The translations under genes and the position numbers were made by a program. The notes beneath the pieces are model-generated. The model saw only the letters and a program-made list of their open reading frames with translations, was not told where the DNA came from and searched no databases. DNA of 64,000 nt. Source: CBDCZY01 sp965224745. GTDB taxonomy: Bacteria; Pseudomonadota; Gammaproteobacteria; Methylococcales; Methylomonadaceae. The stretch's first letter is position 1; each line of letters opens with the position of its first letter. Below, one piece after another: positions 1 to 8,664 of the stretch. The stretch spans positions 1 to 64,000 of the forward strand of contig CBDCZY010000002.1 in assembly GCA_965224745.1 (NCBI GenBank), in the 5' to 3' direction.

Positions 1-1
1 C

Positions 2-937
2 GGTTCACCAAAGGAACATCGTACAGACAGCCTCAGTGCGGCTTACGTCAATAACGTAGAAAAACAGCGACTGACGGAAGACTATCATGATTTATGTAAG
101 CATTATGGCATGCGGCCCACCATCAATAATCTGGGCATTAGTCATGAAAATGGCGCCATTGAAGCACCGCATGGCTCATTAAAACGTCGCATTGATCAAG
201 CCATAAAGTTACGCGGTTCGAATGATTTTTCTACACTCCGTGCTTATCGAGAGTTTCTTGAACACATTGTCGACAAACTGAACAGACGATGCAAAGGCAG
301 GTTGGCCGAAGAGCACAAAACCCTGTTAGCCTTACCCAAACACCGATTTGTTGATTATGCTGAGCTGTCGGTAAAAGTCACCACCAGCAGTACCATTGCT
401 GTAAAACGCGCATTGTATACCGTCCCTTCACGCCTTATCGGTGAAAGCGTCAGGGTGCATCTCTACCATGATCGTTTGGTCTGCTTTGTTGGCCAAACTC
501 GGGTGATCAATCTGCCTCGGATTTATCCAACAACGCCCACCGGCCGAGCGCGACGAATAGATTACCGGCATATCATTCATTCTCTGGCAGCCAAACCACA
601 AGCCTTCCGCTTCTCACAGTTTCGCGATAATATTTTGCCTAACACGCAATATCGGGCTTTATGGAAGCAGGCAGAGAAACAGTTTACACCGCAAGAAGCA
701 TGCAAGTGGATGGTTGCTGTTTTACGCTTTGCCTATGATTATGATTGCGAAAGTGCCCTGGCAACTGAGCTAATGCGACAGGCAGAACAAGGTGCCTTGC
801 CCGATTTAACATCCCTGCAGGCAAGGTATTTACAACACAGTACACCGCCACCGATACCGCTACGCCAACACCAGGTTGCTGACTATGATCAACTACTGAC
901 CGGTCAGTGGATGAGACAGGAGGTGTGCTGTGAGTGA
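2..937 (+). CDS. istA: IstA transposase of IS21 family, partial
   Basis: The frame is open from base 2, so the 5' end lies before the window; the first ATG at 110 is internal. Visible residues cover the C-terminal half of the DDE integrase core, including the stretch GISHENGAIEAPHGSLKRR, which carries the conserved glutamate of the catalytic triad, then the beta-barrel and C-terminal domains (YTVPSRLIGESVRVHLYHD). IstA cuts and joins the IS ends with the help of the IstB ATPase. It overlaps istB by 8 bases, the usual translational coupling. A second copy of the 3' part lies at 52323-52871, identical in protein sequence where comparable. Confidence 0.93.
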   Translation, partial: GSPKEHRTDSLSAAYVNNVEKQRLTEDYHDLCKHYGMRPTINNLGISHENGAIEAPHGSLKRRIDQAIKLRGSNDFSTLRAYREFLEHIVDKLNRRCKGRLAEEHKTLLALPKHRFVDYAELSVKVTTSSTIAVKRALYTVPSRLIGESVRVHLYHDRLVCFVGQTRVINLPRIYPTTPTGRARRIDYRHIIHSLAAKPQAFRFSQFRDNILPNTQYRALWKQAEKQFTPQEACKWMVAVLRFAYDYDCESALATELMRQAEQGALPDLTSLQARYLQHSTPPPIPLRQHQVADYDQLLTGQWMRQEVCCE

Positions 938-1667
938 TGGTTTGCCAATGATGTTAAAAGAACTTCGCTTGCTGGCTTTTTGGCAATATTATGAAGCTTA
1001 TCAGGAACAGGCCACAAAACAGGCATGGGGCTATAGCCAATACCTGTCTAAACTGTGTGAAAATGAAATTGCACGGCGCTTTGAAACGCGAGTTTGCAAC
1101 TGGACCAAAGAAGCCAAATTACCCCGGGGCAAAAGTTTTGCCACCTTAGGCTTTGATGAATTACCGGAAACCATTCAAAAGAAAGTGATTGGGCTGCGCG
1201 ATAATACCCAGTGGGCGCTACAGGCAGATAATGTTTTATTGATTGGCCCTTCCGGTGTCGGTAAATCGCATATTGCTTCTGCTTTGGGGCTTCATCTTAT
1301 CGAACAAGGCATCCGGGTAAAATGGTTGGCTGCCACCGCACTGGTGCAATTACTGCAGCAGGCCAAAAAAGAGCTGGATTTAATGGCTGTGATGAGTCGA
1401 CTGGATAAATATCGTGTACTCATTATCGATGATATTGGTTATGTTAAAAAAACGGATTCAGAAACCCAGGTCCTGTTTGAGTTTATTGCTCATCGTTATG
1501 AAAGTGGCAGCTTGATCATCACATCAAACCAGCCATTCAGTCACTGGGATCAGATATTCCCGGATACATTAATGACCGTAGCCGCCATTGACCGCATTAT
1601 CCATCATGCCACGATTCTTGAAATCGACGGCAACAGTTACAGGAGGAAACATCAGAAAAAATCATAA
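930..1667 (+). CDS. istB: IstB helper ATPase of IS21 family
   Basis: 245-residue AAA+ ATPase of the IstB/DnaC type. The Walker A motif GPSGVGKSH lies near residue 108 and Walker B (VLIIDDIGYV) near 163, followed by the sensor-like ITSNQPF. IstB assembles on target DNA and activates IstA. The length is normal for the family, and the protein is identical to the copy at 51593-52330, so both elements are recent relatives. It overlaps the end of istA and is followed by 68 bases to the IS end. Confidence 0.95.
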   Translation: MSDGLPMMLKELRLLAFWQYYEAYQEQATKQAWGYSQYLSKLCENEIARRFETRVCNWTKEAKLPRGKSFATLGFDELPETIQKKVIGLRDNTQWALQADNVLLIGPSGVGKSHIASALGLHLIEQGIRVKWLAATALVQLLQQAKKELDLMAVMSRLDKYRVLIIDDIGYVKKTDSETQVLFEFIAHRYESGSLIITSNQPFSHWDQIFPDTLMTVAAIDRIIHHATILEIDGNSYRRKHQKKS

Positions 1668-1735
1668 AAAACCTTAAACACTCAACCGGCCATCATAATT
1701 GTCGCCAAACCGGACAAAGTAATTGACGCGAGACA

Positions 1736-1842
1736 GGTGAAGGTTGTTTTAGGTTTTACTGTGGTTATTTCGGTCATTTTTTATCCTAATTTTGGGTTGG
1801 ATTATAAGCTATAAATCCTTCCAAGATTATTAGACCATTACA
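1736..1842 (-). mobile_element. IS3-family left-end fragment (107 bp)
   Basis: Reverse complement of 52872-52978, the left end of the intact IS3 element, including the terminal inverted repeat starting TGTAATGGTC and the first codons of its orfA. It is cut at 1736 by the IS21 end and ends at 1842 against the truncated recombinase. It is a fossil of an IS3 insertion that was itself hit by IS21 or rearranged. Confidence 0.9.
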
Positions 1843-2827
1843 ATTCTCAGCCGCTGCATTTATGCAGGGCGTATTAGCCTGCCGAAAATGGGGCATTCGT
1901 AATCATCCTGCAAAACATGAAGGACTGATCAGCTTTGAGACTTTTCAGAAAATACAAGAGCGATTAAAGGGTCAAACCAAAGCTGCGGCGCGTAAAGATA
2001 TTAACGAAGATTTCCCATTGCGCGGTTTTGTAACGTGCTCTTGTTGTGAAAATCCATTAACCTCGTGCTGGGCTAAGGGGCGCAGTAAATATTACGGCTA
2101 TTATCATTGCCAGAAAAAAGGTTGTGAACTCTACGGCAAGTCAATTGCAAAGGATGCGGTTGAGGGTGATTTTGAAAAGCTGATGCTTGATTTATGCCCC
2201 TCAGAAAATCTATTTGCTGCTGCGCGTTTGATGTTTCGCGAACTTTGGGATGACCGCTCACGCAAAAGAGCGGATGAAAAACTGACCTTAGAACAACAAA
2301 TCGAAAAGATTAATCAGAAAGTGTCCCAAATTTTAGACCGTCTCATTGATGCTGATAGCCAGACATTGATTACAGCTTATGAGAAGCGGATAAATGATTT
2401 GGAAGATCAGAGACTTGTTTTACACGAAAAAATAATCAAATGTGGCACAGCATTGCCAGACTTTGACAAAACATATAGAACCGCCATTAATTTTTTGGCA
2501 AACCCGCATGGCTTATGGGTTTCAGACCGGTTGGAGGATAAGCGCACAGCGATAAAACTCGTTTTTACAGAGAAACTACCCTATGATAAAAAAGAGGGTT
2601 ATAGAACCGCCCCAATCGCCTTACCTTTCAAGGTTTTAGGGGCAATAAAAGGTGGTGAAAAAAAGATGGTGCCGATGGCCGGACTTGAACCGGCACGACT
2701 TTCGTCACCGCCCCCTCAAGACGGCGTGTCTACCAATTCCACCACATCGGCAAAAACTGCAAATCAAGTAAGTTACAAAATAATAAATGGGTCTATATTA
2801 TTTATGCTATTCCTCAATCTGTTCTAA
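1843..2827 (+). pseudogene. Serine recombinase C-terminal fragment, reads through tRNA-Leu
   Basis: The frame is open from the IS3 fragment boundary; the first ATG is at 1862. The protein resembles the C-terminal half of large serine recombinases: a recombinase-domain tail (HPAKHEGLISFETFQKIQ), a zinc ribbon with paired cysteines (CSCCENPL ... YHCQKKGC), then a long coiled coil (about residues 140-195). The N-terminal resolvase catalytic domain with its serine is absent, so it should be inactive. The last 50 or so codons are antisense to tRNA-Leu and the end of secG (MAGLEPARLSSPPPQDG is a tRNA-Leu read on the wrong strand), so the original stop was probably lost or the gene ended at an attachment site in the tRNA. 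Confidence 0.8.
2667..2751 (-). tRNA. tRNA-Leu (anticodon GAG)
   Basis: On the minus strand the acceptor stem GCCGATG pairs with CATCGGC, followed by discriminator A and an encoded CCA (2667-2669). There is a D-arm with GGTGGAATTGGTAGACACG, an anticodon stem-loop with TTGAGGG (anticodon GAG), a long class II variable arm, and a T-arm GGTTCAAGTCC. It lies directly downstream of secG, the same neighbour as in many gammaproteobacteria. The serine recombinase fragment abuts its 3' end. Confidence 0.95.
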
Positions 2828-3199
2828 TGGTTGAGCAGGTGTATCTGGAACATCGGGTTGATCATTAGATAAATCAGGAACATCCAGGGCTTTAGGTTTC
2901 GAGGGAGTTTTTTTAGTCGTTTCTTCAATGGGTGTTACTTCATCCATTAAGTCTGTTGATATCCGATCTTGTTTACCGCTTAGTATAGCCAATCCCAAAC
3001 TCGCAACGAAAAAAATTGTCGCAAAAATGCCAGTCATTCGGGTTAAAAATGAACCTGAGCCTTTTGAACCAAAAACTGTGCCAGATGCACCACTCCCAAA
3101 AGCAGCGCCAGCATCAGCGCCTTTCCCCTGTTGAATTAAAACCAGACTAATGATGCCGAGTCCGACTAAAACTTGTAATATGATGAGTGCTTGATACAT
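2807..3199 (-). CDS. secG: Preprotein translocase subunit SecG
   Basis: 130 residues with two membrane segments (about residues 2-22 and 55-75) around the conserved cytoplasmic loop IQQGKGADAGAAFGSGASGT. SecG joins SecYE in the inner-membrane translocon and stimulates SecA-driven export. The acidic, proline-rich C-terminal tail (about 50 residues, ending QPLEQIEE) is longer than in E. coli but common in other Proteobacteria. The gene follows tpiA by 7 bases and is followed by tRNA-Leu, so probably co-transcribed. Confidence 0.95.
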   Translation of the reverse strand: MYQALIILQVLVGLGIISLVLIQQGKGADAGAAFGSGASGTVFGSKGSGSFLTRMTGIFATIFFVASLGLAILSGKQDRISTDLMDEVTPIEETTKKTPSKPKALDVPDLSNDQPDVPDTPAQPLEQIEE

Positions 3200-3206
3200 A
3201 GTTAAA

Positions 3207-3956
3207 TTAAGCTGATTGGTAGACTTGTAAAAAAGATTCAGCGTTTAAAGATGCTCCTCCTATAAGACCACCATCAATATCTGGCATAGCAAATAGTTCA
3301 GTAGCGTTTTTAGCATTGACACTGCCGCCATATAAAATTTGCAAACCATCAGCAACCGTAGCATTTTTAGTAGAAATGGTATCTCTGATATAGCGGTGCA
3401 CCTCTTGCGCTTGTTCTGAAGTGGCTGTTTTACCAGTACCAATCGCCCAAACTGGTTCATAAGCAATAACGGCCCCAGCAAAAGAGTCTATACCAACAAG
3501 GTCAAAAACAGGGTTTAGTTGCGAGTTGATAACGTCAAAAGTCTTATTTTCTTCTCTTTCTTCCAAGGTTTCCCCAATACATAAAACAGGAATGACCTTT
3601 TCTGCAATAGCTTGTTTAAATCTGATAGCGACAGATTGGCTGGTATCGCCATAATAAGATCGACGCTCTGAATGACCAACAAGTGCATATTTACAATTAA
3701 AGTCTTTGAGCATTCCAGCAGATATTTCCCCAGTATAGGCTCCAGACTCTTGGTCTGCGACGTTTTGAGAACCTAAAGAAATAACGGTACCTTCCAATAA
3801 GTTTTTGACAAGATCAAAATAAACAAAGGGTACACAAACACCTATTTCAGCGTTTTCTTTTACTGCCAGACCTTTAATAATTTCAGAAACCAGTTGGGTC
3901 GAACTTTGAGCTGTCCCGGTCATTTTCCAGTTTCCCAAAACCAAGGATTTACGCAT
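3207..3956 (-). CDS. tpiA: Triosephosphate isomerase
   Basis: 249 residues, a complete TIM barrel. GNWKM carries the substrate-binding lysine, LVGHSERR the catalytic histidine, and AYEPVWAIGTGKTAT the catalytic glutamate and flexible loop 6. It interconverts dihydroxyacetone phosphate and glyceraldehyde 3-phosphate in the cytoplasm. The start is supported by GAGG eight bases upstream. It lies between glmM and secG, as in Pseudomonas. Confidence 0.98.
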   Translation of the reverse strand: MRKSLVLGNWKMTGTAQSSTQLVSEIIKGLAVKENAEIGVCVPFVYFDLVKNLLEGTVISLGSQNVADQESGAYTGEISAGMLKDFNCKYALVGHSERRSYYGDTSQSVAIRFKQAIAEKVIPVLCIGETLEEREENKTFDVINSQLNPVFDLVGIDSFAGAVIAYEPVWAIGTGKTATSEQAQEVHRYIRDTISTKNATVADGLQILYGGSVNAKNATELFAMPDIDGGLIGGASLNAESFLQVYQSA

Positions 3957-4009
3957 ACAATTAACCTCGTCAAGACAAACGGGATATTATAACAGCAAAC
4001 AACCTATCA

Positions 4010-5353
4010 TCAAGTTGCCAATGCTTGTTTTATTTCATCAGCGAGCATATTCGCATACTCTGTCACTTGAGCCTTTCCTGTACCCTCCACCATGACCCTA
4101 ATGAGTGGTTCAGTACCAGATGCCCTTAATAATATTCTTCCTGTGTTTCCCAGCTGCCGCTCAATATCTTTTTTTACTTTTTGAACCGAATCGATTGCTG
4201 AAATATCTGTTTGTTGCTGTAATTTTACATTGACTAACGCTTGTGGATATTTTTCCATTCCTTGCTTCAGTTCTCGTAAACTTTTCCCTGTTTGTTGAAT
4301 TTCAGTTAAAACCTGCAGCGCAGCAATAATGCCATCCCCAGTAGTTGTTCTATCTAAACAAATCAAGTGACCTGAACCTTCACCACCCAAGATACCCCCA
4401 TGCTTAGAAAGTAATTCCATAACATATCGATCACCCACCTTTGCTCTCATAAATGACAGACCTAACCGTTCAAGTGCTTGTTCCAGGCCTAAATTTGACA
4501 TTAAGGTTCCCACCACTGGCCCGAGTTCAACACCGGCTTCTTTTCTCGAATTAGCAATGATGTATAACAATTCGTCGCCATCGACTACGTCACCTTGATG
4601 ATCGACCATGACCAAACGATCTCCATCGCCATCCAAAGCTATACCAATATCGGCCTGCATTTGTTTGACTTTTTCAACTAATTTGTCAAGATGTGTCGCA
4701 CCGCATTTATCGTTTATATTTAGACCGTCTGGTTCGTTTCCAATAACAATGACATGGGCGCCTATTTCTTCAAATACGTGAGGCGCAATATGGTAAGTTG
4801 CTCCATTGGCGCAGTCCAGAACAATATTTAATCCGCGAAAGTCTAAATGGGATGGGATGGTGGATTTACAATATTCAATATATCGACCTGCCGCATCAGC
4901 AACTCTCTTGGCTTTACCAAGGTTGGCAGAATCAACAGTTGTCATTGGCATGTCGAGATATCGTTCAATATCAAATTCTTTTTCATCAGGCAATTTAATA
5001 CCTTGCATGGAAAAAAACTTGATTCCATTATCGTAATAAGGATTATGAGAAGCACTTATCACGATACCTGCTTGAGCTCTTAAGGTTCTCGTTAAATAGG
5101 CAATCCCTGGTGTGGGCATAGGTCCTAGCAGCTGCAGACCGACACCTGCGGCTGTCAAGCCTGCCTCAAGAGCAGACTCAAACATATAGCCAGAAATTCT
5201 GGTATCTTTACCAACTATTACGAAACTGCGCCCTTCACCAGAAAAAGCTTTGCCAACTGCCCAACCTAATTTAAGAACAAAATCGGGTGTAATTGGAAAT
5301 TCGCCGACCTTGCCTCGAATACCATCAGTACCAAAATACTTCTTGTTTGACAT
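4010..5353 (-). CDS. glmM: Phosphoglucosamine mutase
   Basis: 447 residues of the alpha-D-phosphohexomutase family. It starts with KKYFGTDGIRGKVG; the active-site serine is in VISASHNPYYDNG, the metal-binding loop is DGDGDR, and the sugar-binding loop is GEGSGH. It converts glucosamine 6-phosphate to glucosamine 1-phosphate for UDP-GlcNAc, peptidoglycan and LPS. A strong GGGGGAG ribosome site lies 7 bases before the ATG. In many relatives folP stands between ftsH and glmM; here only 180 bases separate them and no folP is present. Confidence 0.98.
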   Translation of the reverse strand: MSNKKYFGTDGIRGKVGEFPITPDFVLKLGWAVGKAFSGEGRSFVIVGKDTRISGYMFESALEAGLTAAGVGLQLLGPMPTPGIAYLTRTLRAQAGIVISASHNPYYDNGIKFFSMQGIKLPDEKEFDIERYLDMPMTTVDSANLGKAKRVADAAGRYIEYCKSTIPSHLDFRGLNIVLDCANGATYHIAPHVFEEIGAHVIVIGNEPDGLNINDKCGATHLDKLVEKVKQMQADIGIALDGDGDRLVMVDHQGDVVDGDELLYIIANSRKEAGVELGPVVGTLMSNLGLEQALERLGLSFMRAKVGDRYVMELLSKHGGILGGEGSGHLICLDRTTTGDGIIAALQVLTEIQQTGKSLRELKQGMEKYPQALVNVKLQQQTDISAIDSVQKVKKDIERQLGNTGRILLRASGTEPLIRVMVEGTGKAQVTEYANMLADEIKQALAT

Positions 5354-5471
5354 TGTCGAACTCCCCCTTTTCTCTCTGTCTAAATCCTATTCAAACTATG
5401 ATTATGAATTAAAAATAATGATAATATTCGTCTCTTGTTGAGAGCAAAGATGATGTAATGCCAGTTAATTA

Positions 5472-5505
5472 CAAAAAATAAAGGCCGTATGTATAAACGG
5501 CCTTT
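5472..5505 (-). terminator. Rho-independent terminator after ftsH
   Basis: On the minus strand a 9-bp stem AAAGGCCGT/ACGGCCTTT with an 8-base loop is followed by ATTTTTTG. It begins 29 bases after the ftsH stop, so ftsH and glmM are likely separate transcription units. Confidence 0.85.
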
Positions 5506-5533
5506 GCTTGGTAATACTCTATGTAGAAAAAAT

Positions 5534-7459
5534 CTAATGTTGCTGCGCAGCCCCGCTTACTGAAGTATCTTGTGACTTACTATCTTCTGTATTATTCCCA
5601 GTTTTGGTATGGCCTCCTTGGGGCGGTTTAGTATCATCCCACCCTTCTGGCTGCCTAACAGGCTTTCTAGCCATTAGATCGTCAATTTGATATTTATCGA
5701 TGGTCTCATAGGTCATCAATGCATCAGACATGGCATGTAAAATATCTTCATTCTCTTTGAGAATTTTTTCTGATCTCACGTAGTTACGATCAATCACTGA
5801 CCGAATTTCTTTATCTATCGTATGGGCAGTTTCTTCAGACACGGATTTATGTTGAGTCACTGATCGGCCCAGGAATACTTCCCCTTCCTCTTCAGCATAG
5901 GCAAGCGGCCCTAACCTATCAGACAACCCCCATCGAGTGACCATGTTTCGAGCTAATTCTGTTGCTCTTTCAATGTCATTCTGAGCACCTGTGGTTACTT
6001 CCTCCACCCCAAATATCATCTCTTCAGCAACACGGCCGCCATACAGGCTTGATATTTGGCTATCTAACTTCTTTTTGCTGGCACTATATTGATCTCTTTC
6101 GGGTAAGAACATTGTTACGCCCAAAGCTCTTCCTCTAGGCATAATACTCACTTTGTAAACAGGATCATGGCTGGGCACTAACCGACCTACAATGGCATGC
6201 CCTGCTTCATGGTAAGCCGTCAACTTCTTTTCCTCAACACTCATAACTAAGGATCGCCTTTCAGCTCCCATAATCAATTTATCCTTCGCTTTTTCCAAAT
6301 GAGCCATGGTAACCAATCTTTGGTTGGTCCTTGCTGCCAATAGTGCCGCTTCGTTGATTAGATTTGCTAAATCAGCACCCGAAAACCCGGGTGTTCCTTG
6401 GGCTATGTATTTTATTTTGACATCATCTGCTGCAGGTACATTTTTCAAATGCACATCTAGAATTTGTTCTCGGCCTTTTATATCAGGCAAACCTACTGTC
6501 ACTTGGCGATCAAAACGACCTGGCCTTAATAAGGCTTTATCCAGTACATCTGGCCGGTTAGTTGCTGCAATGATGATGATCCCTTCATGCCCTTCAAAGC
6601 CATCCATTTCCACCAACAATTGGTTCAACGTTTGCTCTCTCTCATCGTGACCACCGCCTAATCCAGCACCTCTTTGGCGCCCAACTGCATCCAACTCGTC
6701 AATAAAAATAATACAAGGCGCATGCTTTTTGGCCTGCTCAAACATGTCGCGCACACGAGAAGCTCCTACACCAACGAACATTTCTACAAAATCAGATCCT
6801 GAAATGGTAAAAAAAGGTACTTTTGCTTCTCCGGCGATAGCTCTAGCTAAAAGCGTTTTACCAGTCCCTGGAGGACCGACCATCAGAGCACCTCGAGGAA
6901 TTTTTCCACCTAATTTTTGATATTTTGCAGGGTCTCTGAGGAAATCAACCATTTCTTCGACCTCCTCTTTTGCTTCTTCAACTCCCGCAACATCAGCAAA
7001 CGTTACTTTGACTTGGTCTTCTTCAAGCATTCTTGCTTTACTTTTTCCAAAGCTCATGGCACCACGACCACCGCCACCGCCTTGCATTTGGCGCATAAAA
7101 AACACCCATACGCCAATAAGAAGTAGCATAGGAAACCAAGAAATAAAAATTTGCATTAATAGCGACTGTTGCTCTGGCGGACTTGTTTTTATTTCGACAC
7201 CATTGGTTAAGAGATCATCAACCAAATGGGAATCATTAGGATTATAAGTGATAAATTCTTCACCTGTCTGCAAGCTGCCTTTAATTTCATCACCATTAAT
7301 GACCACTTGACTCACATGACCCGATTTTACAGAATCAATGAACTGTGTGTAAGAAATCGGGGAATTATCTCCGCTTTTTGGTCCGAAGTTACTAAACACG
7401 GACATTAAAATCATGGCGATGACAACCCAAAGAATTATGTTTTTAAGCATATCGTTCAA
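5534..7459 (-). CDS. ftsH: ATP-dependent zinc metalloprotease FtsH
   Basis: 641 residues. Two membrane segments (about residues 5-25 and 100-120) flank a periplasmic domain. The AAA+ module has Walker A GPPGTGKT, Walker B IIFIDELDAVG and the second region of homology (ATNRPDVLDKALLRPGRFDR). The M41 protease has zinc motif HEAGH. FtsH degrades membrane proteins and, in relatives, RpoH and LpxC. The first codon is TTG at 7459 with AGGAG well spaced; the ATG at 7450 (MLKNIILW) is the alternative. rlmE lies upstream, the classic rlmE-ftsH pair. Confidence 0.97.
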   Translation of the reverse strand: MNDMLKNIILWVVIAMILMSVFSNFGPKSGDNSPISYTQFIDSVKSGHVSQVVINGDEIKGSLQTGEEFITYNPNDSHLVDDLLTNGVEIKTSPPEQQSLLMQIFISWFPMLLLIGVWVFFMRQMQGGGGGRGAMSFGKSKARMLEEDQVKVTFADVAGVEEAKEEVEEMVDFLRDPAKYQKLGGKIPRGALMVGPPGTGKTLLARAIAGEAKVPFFTISGSDFVEMFVGVGASRVRDMFEQAKKHAPCIIFIDELDAVGRQRGAGLGGGHDEREQTLNQLLVEMDGFEGHEGIIIIAATNRPDVLDKALLRPGRFDRQVTVGLPDIKGREQILDVHLKNVPAADDVKIKYIAQGTPGFSGADLANLINEAALLAARTNQRLVTMAHLEKAKDKLIMGAERRSLVMSVEEKKLTAYHEAGHAIVGRLVPSHDPVYKVSIMPRGRALGVTMFLPERDQYSASKKKLDSQISSLYGGRVAEEMIFGVEEVTTGAQNDIERATELARNMVTRWGLSDRLGPLAYAEEEGEVFLGRSVTQHKSVSEETAHTIDKEIRSVIDRNYVRSEKILKENEDILHAMSDALMTYETIDKYQIDDLMARKPVRQPEGWDDTKPPQGGHTKTGNNTEDSKSQDTSVSGAAQQH

Positions 7460-7663
7460 TTCATGCTCCTGACCGGAAAGGGCCTTTCATTTAAAATGTT
7501 GCTGGCTCCAGAATATCAACTAGGCCATTACTTTACAAACATTATCAACCATCGACATTGGAACTAGTCGATTATGAATCAAAAAAGTTATTTAAATTTC
7601 ATTTTGTATTAACAAATAAGGTTACGTTAACTGTGATAACTAAACAAAATTAATAATTATAGC

Positions 7664-7690
7664 TGTTCCCTACCAACTGATATAGGGACA
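7664..7690 (-). terminator. Weak hairpin downstream of rlmE
   Basis: On the minus strand TGTCCCTA pairs with TAGGGA(A)CA around a 10-base loop, 9 bases after the rlmE stop. No strong T-run follows (GCTATAATTATT), so termination is uncertain. The rest of the rlmE-ftsH gap (7460-7698) holds nothing further that I can name; no heat-shock consensus was seen there. Confidence 0.35.
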
Positions 7691-7698
7691 TCAAATCT

Positions 7699-8328
7699 TT
7701 ATTTAAAGCCCTTAGCCAATAAATAAAATTCTTTACTTCTCTGTCGAGACGCTTTTGGCTTTCTGATGATGACCTTAGTAAATTGAGGCCTAATATTGGA
7801 AATAAGATTCTCAGTGCCTTCACCTTGAAAAACCTTAATCAATAAAACACCTCCTTTTTTTAAGAAATGTTGACACATATCAAACGCTAATTCAGCCAAA
7901 TACATGGCGTGTGGTTGGTCAATAGCTTTCAAACCACTGATGTTTGGAGCCATGTCAGAGAAAATAATATCGACCTTGTTAGAATTAATTATAGCTTTCA
8001 AATCATCCAACACTTCTAATTCTCTAAAATCGCCCTGAATAACCTCAACATTATCTCGTATGGCCTCAATTGGCAAAATATCGAGTGCTATAATTTTGCC
8101 TTGCTTACCCACTAAGTCGGCCGCATATTGAGACCAACTACCTGGCGCAGCTCCCAGATCAATTATGTTCATTCCTGGCTTGATAATCCGGTCTTTTTCT
8201 TGTATTTCTATCAGCTTAAATACAGCCCTTGAGCGAAAACCTTTTGCTTGCGCAGTTTTGACATATTCGTCATTAAAATGTTCATTTAACCAGCGACGAC
8301 TACTTTTCGTTCTCGACATCCTTTGCAA
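7699..8328 (-). CDS. rlmE: 23S rRNA 2'-O-ribose U2552 methyltransferase
   Basis: About 206-209 residues of the FtsJ family. SAM-binding motif I is IDLGAAPGSWSQY, and the catalytic K-D-K-E tetrad is visible in SRAVFKLIE (K), FSDMAPNISG (D), LLIKVFQGEG (K) and RSKEFYLLA (E). It methylates U2552 in the ribosomal A-loop late in 50S assembly. The frame opens at a TTG at 8328, but ATG at 8319 (MSRTKSSRRW) matches family N-termini better. It is divergent from yhbY, as in E. coli. Confidence 0.95.
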   Translation of the reverse strand: MQRMSRTKSSRRWLNEHFNDEYVKTAQAKGFRSRAVFKLIEIQEKDRIIKPGMNIIDLGAAPGSWSQYAADLVGKQGKIIALDILPIEAIRDNVEVIQGDFRELEVLDDLKAIINSNKVDIIFSDMAPNISGLKAIDQPHAMYLAELAFDMCQHFLKKGGVLLIKVFQGEGTENLISNIRPQFTKVIIRKPKASRQRSKEFYLLAKGFK

Positions 8329-8372
8329 AGCCTGTTCTTGATGTAAAATGTGTCACTTTTAGACAAAGTAAT

Positions 8373-8642
8373 ATGACGACTAATATAGATAAAAAAAGAT
8401 TGCGTAGCGCTGCCCACGCACTGAAACCAACTGTCTTCATCGGCCAACAAGGCTTAACTGCTGCTGTGCTGAGCGAAATTCTAACAACTATTGATCATCA
8501 TGAATTAATCAAAATAAGAATCAGATTAGAAGACAGGTCGGTTAGAAAAGCGTTGGCAGCGGAAATTTGCAGTCAAACAGAGGCAACATTAATTCAACTG
8601 ATTGGCCAGGTAGCCACTGTTTATAAAGCGAAACCAGTGTAA
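8373..8642 (+). CDS. yhbY: CRS1-YhbY domain RNA-binding protein
   Basis: 89 residues, a single CRM domain close to E. coli YhbY: LRSAAHALKPTVFIGQQGLT contains the GxxG-type loop and HHELIKIRI the central strand. YhbY associates with pre-50S particles. It is divergently transcribed from rlmE with 44 bases between, and is the only plus-strand gene in this long minus-strand block. The C-terminus (AKPV) lacks the basic tail of the E. coli protein. Confidence 0.93.
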   Translation: MTTNIDKKRLRSAAHALKPTVFIGQQGLTAAVLSEILTTIDHHELIKIRIRLEDRSVRKALAAEICSQTEATLIQLIGQVATVYKAKPV

Positions 8643-8664
8643 TAAAATTTAGCTAACACGCTAT

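Larger units (their letters stand above)
1..1735 (+). mobile_element. IS21-family element, 3' part (left end outside window)
   Basis: Contains the two IS21 genes istA (5' end cut by the window) and istB. The right end is placed at 1735 because the sequence from istB to 1735, ending gcgagaca, is repeated in inverted orientation at 51525-51593, and beyond it the two loci differ. The terminal ACA (TGT when read inwards) fits IS21-family ends. The next 107 bp (1736-1842) are the left end of the IS3 element seen intact at 52872, so this IS21 copy sits inside a former IS3 copy. The left end and any target duplication cannot be seen. Confidence 0.9.

Noticed and set aside
2753..2827. Native C-terminus of the recombinase downstream of the tRNA
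   Set aside because: The codons here are antisense to the tRNA-Leu border and secG tail; not a real protein domain.
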